NCBI GenBank assembly: GCA_018398765.1
Contig: JAHBMJ010001856.1
Coordinates: 1-34,652 of the forward strand
Source: Chromera velia
Lineage: Eukaryota > Sar > Chromeraceae
DNA: 34,652 nucleotides
Direction: 5' to 3'
The first letter of the stretch is position 1. The number at the start of each line of letters is the position of its first letter. The notes under the pieces are model-generated. The model had not been told where the DNA came from, did not search any database, and was given only the letters and a program-made list of their open reading frames with translations. Below are positions 30,387 to 34,652 of this stretch, one piece after another. Both the position numbers and the translations under genes were made by a program.

Positions 30387-32621
30387 GTCTTCTTCCTCTT
30401 CTTCTCCGTCTTCTTCCTCTTCTTCTCCGTCTTCTTCTTCTTTGTCTTTCCTGATTTCTTCCTCGCTCTCACGCACAGTGCAGGCCTGTAGGCTGTGTCC
30501 ACTCTCTCTCTCTCTCTCTCGATTGAATGTGTGGTGGACACGAGGAAAGATGAACACTCGCATTCCCTCACTCCCGGATCGATCGTACGCACTTCAGTCG
30601 ATCAGATCAATTTACAATCGCAGTAGCGAAGATACAAAGGGTGAAACCTTTGCAGAGGACCACAATAATTGAGTTCCATTGCATTTTATGTGCCAATGAA
30701 TGGTCCATTGCATTTTATAATTGAGAATGGTCCATTGCATTTTATGTGCAGATGCCACCTTCGACGCGGACAATCGATTTGGGTCTCACGTCGTGCCGGG
30801 CACTGTCATCAAGGTTGGTTGGGGTGTGGCCAAGGAAAGCAGGGGAATGCAAGAACTAATGAAAGTGCCAGAAAGAGGGAGAGGGGTACAGGGGGGTTTC
30901 TGTCCACTTTGACGTGATGCTCACTGGGTACTTCTGTGTGCCAATCGATCGAATCAAAAAAGAAAAGGTAAATTTACTTGTTGGGATTTAAAGAGAAAAG
31001 AGAAATTCTCTGTGGGAGCGGTCCGTCGATCTCGCAACCCGCAAAATAAAGCCGCAGACTGTGGGGCGTGTGTGAGAGAGATCAAACACTGTTGTTGACT
31101 TGACTTGTTTGCTGAGTGCATGCAGGGATATCACGCGTGGGGAAGACCAACATCCAGGTCTGTGGAAAGTTTTCTCTGTTTCTCACCTGTTTGATTTCTG
31201 TCTAGCTTCCCCTCTTTCCCTCTCTTCTCCGTCGGGCTACATGACGCGTCGTCCTCATCGTTGTCGATCGTGTATGTCAAAGTACATCAGTCGTTTGAGT
31301 CCTTCTTTGACTCAAATCCTCATCAAACAGCATCGTCCTGTCCCTGCTGATTTCCTTGCTTTCTCAGATTGTTTCGACTGAGCTCGGTTTCGTCTCCGGG
31401 ATGTTGTCCACACAATTGCAGGTTGATGAAGGTCTCTCCGAGCTTTGCAGAATTTCTTTGGGATTGGGGCATTCGACCCTGGGCAGAGGTGAGCTCTATA
31501 GCGGGCAGGGGGGGTCGGAGTGGCTCCAGCTTCCTTTGGTTGTCTGTTTGTGCTTTTTTGCCTACCTGTTTCTGCCTTGCGTGCTTGGCATTGTTCGTTC
31601 TCTGGCTGTCGGTTTGCGACATGCTGCAGTCTGACGTCTTGTCCGTCTCCTCTTGCTGCAGTTCATGCAGTGGACCCAAGAAAATGGGGGGACTTCTGAA
31701 GGGCCAGATGGGGAGAAGGGTGAGGAGACGGGAGAAGAAGGAAGAAGCGGGAGTTTTTCGGTATCTCTGTTGGGAGGGGCCTTTTTGTTTTGGTCCATCG
31801 CTCCCCTCACCTTCGCTCTGGGGGTGCTCCGTATCTTGATGGAGAGAGCAGTGAGCTGCTTTTCAGGCTCTTTTAGTGTTGGAGAGGGGCGCTCGACTCC
31901 TCCAGTGCCATCAGAAGATTCGTCCGCATCGTCGCCTTCTGCAAGTGGTTGGCCTGCATCAGAAAGAAGGGACGGGCAGGACTCTGAGAGAGAAGGTGAA
32001 GAAAGCGGTTGCCCCTGCAAAGATGCAGAGTGGCAAGAGACACGAACACCTCCTCAGAGCCTTGCGGCCTCTTCACGGGAGGAGTCTGAACCGCCACGTG
32101 AGAGAGAGGCATGGGAGTTTGAAGGCGAGAGGATGGGCTCATCCGAAAGCTTTGGTTGGGGGGAGGGGGCAGTGGACAGAGAGGTCATAGAGAGGAGGGC
32201 ACCGATGATGCCCCACTGCAGCTGCTGTGCGGACTGCGCAACATCGCCTGAACGTCCAAGAGGAAGTCAAGAGAAACCTGTCCGTGAGAGCGAAGAAGGA
32301 GGACGTCTGCCATTGGGCAGCCGTCAGAATCCTGTGCAAGAAAAAACGGAATCAGGGACAGTCACATGGGTTTCGCTCGAGCGGTGGACTTCGGTTGTGG
32401 GTGCAATCGTTGGCAGTCTCTTCTCCCCGATACATAGCAGCGCTTCTTTGCATGCCAAGAGGGAGGGAAGGCCCCGGCCTCCGGAGATTCCTGACCTTTT
32501 CGTGTTGGCAGGGGGACTGGTTCTAATCGTTGCCGTGGTGTGGGTGCTGCGCTTGCGCTCTCTACGGGATCTGCGCCAGCGACCCCTCTCTTCAAAGAAA
32601 AATGGAGAATACGGCCAGTAG
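9163..32621 (+). CDS. Giant secreted/membrane Sushi (CCP) repeat protein, 45-exon model
   Basis: Exons: 9163-9231, 9437-9467, 9825-10095, 10695-11212, 11775-11867, 12140-12247, 12489-13301, 13725-13958, 14346-14558, 14806-14942, 15210-15335, 15641-15800, 16130-16318, 16555-17202, 17440-17611, 17893-17969, 18179-18318, 18577-18679, 19053-19175, 19445-19596, 19745-19888, 20193-20577, 20998-21113, 21338-21495, 21856-21902, 22133-22216, 22523-22675, 22932-23169, 23376-23497, 23777-23838, 24135-24173, 24589-24688, 24935-25180, 25564-25708, 26144-26232, 26672-26750, 27355-27542, 27906-28151, 28533-28890, 29233-29346, 30039-30091, 30752-30813, 31117-31157, 31422-31488, 31662-32621. All phases agree; total 8,673 bases, about 2,890 residues. 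Order: signal peptide, LamG/ConA-like domain, Cys-rich repeat, about 24 CCP modules, two-helix membrane hairpin, last CCPs, hydrophobic segment, C-terminal helix. CCP modules are two-disulfide ligand-binding folds. NxS/T sites (NGT, NAT, NET, NHT, NLT) fit secretion. I know no named ortholog. It may be split in other gene models. Confidence 0.8.
10645..10690 (+). repeat. 11-bp inverted repeat plus AATC repeat before the exon 4 acceptor
   Basis: ATTGATTCATT (10645-10655) and AATGAATCAAT (10661-10671) are perfect inverted arms around a 5-base loop. The right arm continues as AATC repeats up to 10690. The exon 4 acceptor CAG is 10692-10694. Confidence 0.75.
11321..11380. repeat. GA microsatellite in CCP gene intron 4
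   Basis: About 60 bases of GA repeats with a few interruptions. Unlike most simple repeats in these introns, it is purine-rich on the transcript strand. Confidence 0.9.
12140..12247 (+). other. CCP gene exon 6: Myxococcus-type cysteine-rich repeat
   Basis: This symmetric phase 1-1 exon of 108 bases encodes one complete small module. It has [19 protein letters not shown] and then a loop ending DSCGCNCK. The CGDGVVQ-x-GEECD signature and following cysteines match the Myxococcus cysteine-rich repeat/DUF4215 family found in extracellular proteins of bacteria, ciliates and algae. Here it links the LamG-like domain to the CCP array. Confidence 0.65.
12489..13301 (+). other. CCP gene exon 7: CCP modules 1-3 in one 813-base exon
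   Basis: Three CCP modules lie in one exon (about residues 365-635), unlike the rest of the gene. Module 1 starts AQCPSYSD and ends STRVMSC. Module 2 starts RKCSLWKEP and ends [12 protein letters not shown]. Module 3 starts EACSIDGE, has its second cysteine in [12 protein letters not shown], and ends [16 protein letters not shown]. Module 3 contains a roughly 70-residue Ser/Gly/Glu-rich insertion before its third cysteine (bases about 13040-13240). The donor at 13302 is GTCAGT. Confidence 0.75.
13563..13704. repeat. TC then TG microsatellite in CCP gene intron 7
   Basis: About 28 bases of TC repeats are followed by about 110 bases of TG repeats with periodic TA interruptions, ending 20 bases before the exon 8 acceptor. 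Several long frames on both strands cross it; they are repeat translations, not genes. Confidence 0.95.
13725..16318 (+). other. CCP gene exons 8-13: CCP modules 4-8
   Basis: Exon 8 (13725-13958) is module 4 (EPCPGLS to LPLEC) and exon 9 (14346-14558) is module 5 (APCDAFP to QDTMHC); each is a single phase 1-1 exon. Module 6 is split: exon 10 (KLCASLPEV to FSPSDPQ) and exon 11 ([13 protein letters not shown] to FEC). Exon 11 also starts module 7 ([10 protein letters not shown]), completed by exon 12 (15641-15800, RLQCPPG to ITLQC). Exon 13 (16130-16318) is module 8 (EVCTEYKK to ISTLEC). Each shows four cysteines with the CxxG and C-x-x-G-x-W landmarks. The exon 11 donor (15335) is the least certain; it was chosen for a GTGGGT donor in phase 0. 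Confidence 0.75.
16555..17969 (+). other. CCP gene exons 14-16: CCP modules 9-11
   Basis: Exon 14 (16555-17202) carries module 9 (KHCGPFVS to SSQQLTC) and module 10 (TRCGVPSFG to TEPTIQC). Module 10 has a long acidic insertion (bases about 16860-17040, with NGT and NAT glycosylation sites) between its first and second cysteines. Module 11 is split: exon 15 (17440-17611, [11 protein letters not shown] to [12 protein letters not shown]) and exon 16 (17893-17969, [13 protein letters not shown]), joined in phase 2. Confidence 0.75.
18179..19596 (+). other. CCP gene exons 17-20: CCP modules 12-13 and start of 14
   Basis: Exon 17 reads [19 protein letters not shown] and ends GASVK; exon 18 (18577-18679) completes module 12 (IECQEGFG to VQEMGC). 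Module 12 lacks its expected first cysteine. The usual acceptor at 18171-18173 would give AQC but then runs out of frame, so the frame-keeping acceptor is CAG 18176-18178. Module 13 is exon 19 (19053-19175, TDCEAAP) plus the start of exon 20 (19445-19596, CQDGQW to LDC). Exon 20 ends with [11 protein letters not shown], the start of module 14. Confidence 0.65.
19745..20577 (+). other. CCP gene exons 21-22: degenerate CCP module 14 region
   Basis: Exon 21 (19745-19888) carries the second cysteine ([10 protein letters not shown]). Exon 22 (20193-20577) begins [11 protein letters not shown], which looks like the third-to-fourth cysteine segment of a CCP but with both cysteines replaced. A roughly 75-residue acidic stretch follows (NQT and NET glycosylation sites), then a second such segment with both cysteines ([14 protein letters not shown]). 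The exon 21 donor (GTAAAT at 19889) is weak; a better-looking GTCAGT lies inside the exon at about 19859, also in phase 0. Confidence 0.55.
20998..23497 (+). other. CCP gene exons 23-29: CCP modules 15-17
   Basis: Module 15 spans exons 23 (20998-21113, [11 protein letters not shown] to GAAVR), 24 (21338-21495, [12 protein letters not shown] plus a Pro/charged loop) and 25 (21856-21902, [14 protein letters not shown]). Module 16 is exons 26 (22133-22216, [10 protein letters not shown]) and 27 (22523-22675, IIKCREG to PTLQC). Module 17 is exons 28 (22932-23169, [11 protein letters not shown] plus a charged loop with NHT and NLT sites) and 29 (23376-23497, CDLHNGFF to AITTLC). Phases 1, 0, 2, 1, 1, 1, 2, 1 are continuous. 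A TG microsatellite (about 22466-22513) sits just before the exon 27 acceptor. Confidence 0.72.
22466..22513. repeat. TG microsatellite in CCP gene intron 26
   Basis: About 45 bases of TG repeats end roughly 10 bases before the acceptor at 22520-22522. Confidence 0.9.
23777..25180 (+). other. CCP gene exons 30-33: CCP modules 18-19, with a 39-base microexon
   Basis: Module 18 is built from three exons: 23777-23838 ([11 protein letters not shown] to RYQ), a 39-base microexon 24135-24173 ([13 protein letters not shown]) and 24589-24688 ([10 protein letters not shown] to INLRC), all joined in phase 0. The microexon could be skipped without a frame change. Exon 33 (24935-25180) is module 19 in one phase 1-1 exon (KCEPFYKAM to LSMIC). 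Confidence 0.75.
25564..27542 (+). other. CCP gene exons 34-37: CCP modules 20-21
   Basis: Module 20 is exons 34 (25564-25708, [10 protein letters not shown] to LRCG) and 35 (26144-26232, [10 protein letters not shown] to SLVC). Module 21 is exons 36 (26672-26750, [12 protein letters not shown] to GTA) and 37 (27355-27542, [10 protein letters not shown] to TFSC). For the 36/37 junction, a GTCAGT donor at 26751 in phase 2 fits the acceptor at 27352-27354. An alternative (donor 26755, acceptor four bases downstream) also keeps frame and changes only one or two residues. Confidence 0.68.
25759..25822. repeat. ACAA/ACAG microsatellite in CCP gene intron 34
   Basis: A short ACAA run is followed by about 40 bases of ACAG repeats with variants. 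Confidence 0.9.
27906..28890 (+). other. CCP gene exons 38-39: half CCP module, then a two-helix membrane hairpin
   Basis: Exon 38 (27906-28151) begins like a CCP ([12 protein letters not shown]) and has a second cysteine (EYQISC) but no third or fourth. Exon 39 (28533-28890) holds two hydrophobic helices, [18 protein letters not shown] and then [18 protein letters not shown] (about residues 2352-2397), separated by KLQM. A short linker leads to [12 protein letters not shown], the start of the next CCP-like module. A tight hairpin would place the parts before and after it on the same side of the membrane. A TG microsatellite lies in the intron between the two exons. Confidence 0.7.
28208..28239. 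repeat. TG microsatellite in CCP gene intron 38
   Basis: About 30 bases of TG repeats in the intron before the membrane-hairpin exon. Confidence 0.9.
29913..30020. repeat. GGAT tetranucleotide repeat in CCP gene intron 40
   Basis: Runs of GGAT are interrupted by two copies of AAGAGATACAT, giving a higher-order repeat. It lies about 20 bases upstream of the proposed exon 41. Confidence 0.92.
30259..30448. repeat. TTC trinucleotide repeat, about 190 bases, in CCP gene intron 41
   Basis: Almost pure TTC, with CTC, GTC and TTT interruptions that increase towards the right end. Pure polypyrimidine on the transcript strand. It produces long low-complexity frames on both strands that are not genes. 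Confidence 0.95.
30675..30749 (+). repeat. Triplicated TCCATTGCATTTTAT unit up to the exon 42 acceptor
   Basis: Copies start at 30675, 30704 and 30731. The first and third continue as GTGC; the third ends in the acceptor CAG (30749-30751), while the first reads GTGCCAATG instead of GTGCAGATG. The 3' splice region appears to have been duplicated locally. Confidence 0.75.
31662..32621 (+). other. CCP gene exon 45: hydrophobic segment, disordered region, C-terminal helix and stop
   Basis: The last exon encodes about 319 residues. After an acidic start ([14 protein letters not shown]) comes a hydrophobic segment, [20 protein letters not shown] and onward to LGVLRIL (about residues 2603-2630). 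A long Ser/Glu/Arg-rich, probably disordered region follows, including HCSCCADC, a small cysteine cluster. Near the end is a clear helix, [18 protein letters not shown] (about 2850-2868), with a basic tail of about 20 residues ending NGEYGQ before TAG at 32619-32621. The exon could start at 31662 or, also in frame, at 31671. Confidence 0.72.
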
Positions 32622-33015
32622 TAATTGGACCGCAATGAAAATTTATAAAGCTTATTTAACAGTAGTATATCATATTCCTTCAAAAACACCTCTTATTATT
32701 ACATATTCAGAAAATATATGGAAAATACTTGAACTAACTTGAACGTTGATAACGATGATCGGTTCACTGCTTATCATATTTTTTTAAATTACAATTAAAC
32801 TCACTGCGGCAGCTGAAAGCTAAAAAGCTTAGTGAAAAACAGCTGTAATTATAGGTTAATTTCATATTTTTTTGTTCAATTCTGTTGGAAGCTGTTAGAA
32901 ACTAAACCTAGAACTAAGCTGCTTCCTATTAGTAGACTGCCTCGTATCTTGCCGCTAAATGCTTAAAGCCTAGAAAGAGGCCGATAGCGACGGTGTTACG
33001 TCGGCGTATGATGAG

Positions 33016-33095
33016 CTAGATGATGATGATTATGATGATGATGATGTATAGACCGATCAATATATTATTAATAATAATAATGATGATGATAATGA
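33016..33095. repeat. GAT/AAT trinucleotide repeat
   Basis: GATGATGAT-type repeats, interrupted by a short unique segment (about 33048-33066), pass into AATAATAAT and again GATGATGAT. Confidence 0.88.
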
Positions 33096-33713
33096 TCATA
33101 GGAGAATGTTGTAGACTAGGTTGCGGAGCTACTATATAGTAGTTGCAGCTAGAGTTGTAGAGTGGAATGAGCCTGACATGCAAGGTTTTGCTTACATAGT
33201 TAGAACATTTGATATTGAGGCTTACTGGTTTTCGATTTGTGTTGTCACTGCCCCTTATCATGATCCCCATCTTTCCCTTTGTACGACCATATGCCGGATA
33301 ATGAGGCTATAACCCTTTCCTACCCCAATGATAAGTTGAATCTAGTTGAATCGTGGTACACATCTAATTTAACAACCAAGAAGGGACAAGCAGACAAATC
33401 AGTATATGCACAGCATTTGCTACGTTACCCCCAGAAGTAATCCATACCCAACCAACCGTAGACAATTAAAACGGGAGGAGGAGAGAAGAAAGCATGTGCC
33501 TTGATGACTTACTTTTTTTCAGAATGCTTCAACATACTCAAACAGTCAAGGTATCTTTTCTTTTCATTTGTTTTTTGACGATGTAAATAGATATGAAAAA
33601 CATGCAGGAGAACAATCATGTCGTACGTAACGGTTCTTTCATAAGTGGGGGGGGGAATCTACCTCCTTGAACCTAAGATTCACTTGAATGGTGGGGCCAC
33701 ATTTTTAGATAGG

Positions 33714-33874
33714 CTTGAACGCCCACACCGCAGGCGTGGGTGGTATCTTGAAGGCCCGCACCACAGGCGCGGGCAGTGTCTTGACCGGCCATCTTGCGTG
33801 GGCAGTGTCTTGAAAGGCAGCGCCGCAGGCGCGGGCGGTATCAGACTTGAAAGGCAGCGCCGCATGCAGGTGTC
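33714..33874. repeat. Array of about 33-bp GC-rich units, several forming a hairpin
   Basis: Five units start with CTTGA at 33714, 33747, 33780, 33809 and 33846. Complete units contain a short palindrome such as CCCGCACCACAGGCGCGGG or CCCACACCGCAGGCGTGGG, where arm changes (CCCGC/GCGGG versus CCCAC/GTGGG) keep pairing. Units 3 and 5 are shortened. The array is a GC-rich island in AT-rich DNA. Confidence 0.75.
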
Positions 33875-33984
33875 TAAAGAATCGTAGCTCCATGCGTGTC
33901 CACCCATCTCCCGAAGTGCAAGTATATCCAAACAACCCTGAAGAAAAAAAAATCGACAAGATTGACAGACTTTCAGCCTTTTCA

Positions 33985-34565
33985 TTCAATTACCTTGCCT
34001 CTCAGAGTACCCAACATGACCTAACAGAAGAAGGATTCACAGTATCAGAAGTATTGCCTACAAAGTGTTGGTGGTTGATCTTGCTTTGCCGGAGTCTAAG
34101 AGAAATGAGCTTCGTGCCCGCTCTCTCGCCCTCACTGAGGGAAGAAATCCTGTTGAGGAAGTGGGAAGGGCAATTATGTTTGACTTGCACACAGATGCAA
34201 GACAGCAGTGGTCGCCCCACTTGGAAGAGACACTGCAGACAAATTTTGAATACAAATTTTCGCGAACGGTCTCCGCACCTTCCCCTTTTCTTGTGTCTTC
34301 ATCATAACAAGCTGCCTCTCCGCTTGCAGGCTCTGCCCAAGCTTCTTTGTCTTCAAATTTTCTGGCAGCGGCTAGGGAGGAACAGAGTCTAGAACAGAGT
34401 GAGGCCCAGCAGAAAGAGGCAGTCTGAGAGAGACAAGAGCAACAAAAAAGGCTTGCTCTTTGTTAAGCGCGCGGTCTCAGAGTGTGAGCTCGCCAAACGC
34501 AGGTGCAAGCCCATGAAATCTGCAGGTTGAGCAATCTTGCTGACTCTGATTCAGAAGATGAATGA
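33985..34565 (+). pseudogene. Decayed coding sequence with frameshift and in-frame stops
   Basis: From about 34020 to 34565 one frame reads like protein but is broken by TAA at 34308-34310, TGA at 34425-34427 and two more stops near 34461 and 34485. Recognisable stretches are VLVVDLALPESKRNELRARS, NPVEEVGRAIMFDLHTDARQ, a Glu/Gln-rich coiled-coil-like part (AAAREEQSLEQSEAQQKEA) and an acidic end, SNLADSDSEDE, before TGA 34563-34565. Upstream, another frame (FNYLASQSTQHDLTEEGFTV) seems to be continued by this one after a shift near 34062. I do not recognise the family; a transposon gag-like protein or a dead host gene are both possible. Introns could explain some of the stops, but no good donor/acceptor set restores the frame. 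Confidence 0.4.
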
Positions 34566-34652
34566 ATAGAAATGTTATGTATGACCGTATACTAGCACCG
34601 AGCTATGTATGATGTAATTTAGGATGTAATATTGATATTGTATGATTATATA

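Larger units (their letters stand above)
29233..31488 (+). other. CCP gene exons 40-44: end of CCP 23 and half CCP 24 (least certain part)
   Basis: Exon 40 (29233-29346) completes module 23 ([15 protein letters not shown]). I propose exon 41 (30039-30091, [15 protein letters not shown]), exon 42 (30752-30813, [11 protein letters not shown] to PGTVIK), exon 43 (31117-31157, CMQGYHAWG) and exon 44 (31422-31488, [12 protein letters not shown]). The phases 2, 1, 0, 2, 0 all fit. C, then about 35 residues, then IKCMQGY, fits the first half of a CCP; no third or fourth cysteine follows. Exon 43 uses an unusual GCTGAG acceptor to keep the cysteine; the more typical TGCATGCAG nine bases later is also in frame but drops it. 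RNA evidence would settle this part. Confidence 0.45.
32622..33984. other. AT-rich spacer after the CCP gene
   Basis: It begins with the probable 3' untranslated region of the CCP gene. The sequence is AT-rich, has a GAT/AAT microsatellite (33016-33095) and a GC-rich hairpin array (33714-33874), and shows no coding sequence that I can support. Confidence 0.5.

Noticed and set aside
30083-30592. Lysine-rich open frame on the minus strand
   Set aside because: It is the reverse reading of the TTC repeat plus a TG run; no domain or start context.
29923-30672. Long forward open frame of about 250 codons
   Set aside because: It is a translation of GGAT, TG and TTC simple repeats; only the short segment 30039-30091 within it is proposed as an exon.
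31562-32020. Minus-strand open frame of 152 codons
   Set aside because: It is antisense to the last CCP exon, where the plus-strand frame continues to two hydrophobic segments and a natural stop.
33847-34392. 181-codon open frame as an intact gene
   Set aside because: Its protein-like part switches to another frame near 34062; the remaining translation lacks motifs, so the region is described as a decayed coding sequence.

Overview
The window is nuclear DNA of a eukaryote. Genes are broken by many GT-AG introns, mostly a few hundred bases long, and introns and spacers are full of microsatellites. Gene density is moderate and retroelement debris is present. The style (short exons, TGCAG acceptors, frequent GCATGC words, a PP2A scaffold gene beside a giant multi-domain surface protein) suggests an alveolate alga, most likely a chromerid such as Chromera velia. 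That placement is an inference; no marker in the window proves it.

Layout. (1) 2-607: the C-terminal end of a Ty1/copia-like pol (end of RT plus RNase H), cut by the window edge. (2) 608-2797: spacer with short tandem repeats and the pyrimidine-rich leader of the next gene. (3) 2798-6424 (+): a four-exon gene for the PP2A scaffold subunit A, a HEAT-repeat protein of 670 residues. (4) 6425-9162: spacer with a CA/TA microsatellite, an AT-rich block and two tandem arrays. (5) 9163-32621 (+): one very large gene that I model with 45 exons. Every splice phase is compatible, giving 8,673 coding bases (about 2,890 residues). It encodes a signal peptide, a LamG/concanavalin-like domain, one Myxococcus-type cysteine-rich repeat, about 24 Sushi/CCP modules (some split, expanded or missing cysteines), a two-helix membrane hairpin inside the CCP array, and a C-terminal part with one more hydrophobic segment and a last transmembrane helix with a short basic tail. 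(6) 32622-34652: AT-rich spacer, a GAT microsatellite, a GC-rich array of hairpin units, and a decayed coding sequence with several stops.

The two intact genes are co-oriented but have no evident functional link. PP2A-A is a cytoplasmic housekeeping scaffold. The CCP protein should enter the secretory pathway and sit at the cell surface or in an endomembrane, where CCP and LamG modules normally bind proteins or glycans.

Most interesting signals: the giant CCP protein itself; its two intron classes (phase-1 introns at module edges, and phase-0/2 introns inside modules that often sit at AG^GT sites); a CCP module that loses its first cysteine, probably through a one-base homopolymer change; and two half CCP modules next to membrane segments. 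Exon borders come from reading splice signals and frame by eye. Most are well supported by frame continuity and CCP spacing. The weakest are near 15335, 19888, 26750, 29346-30752 and 31117.
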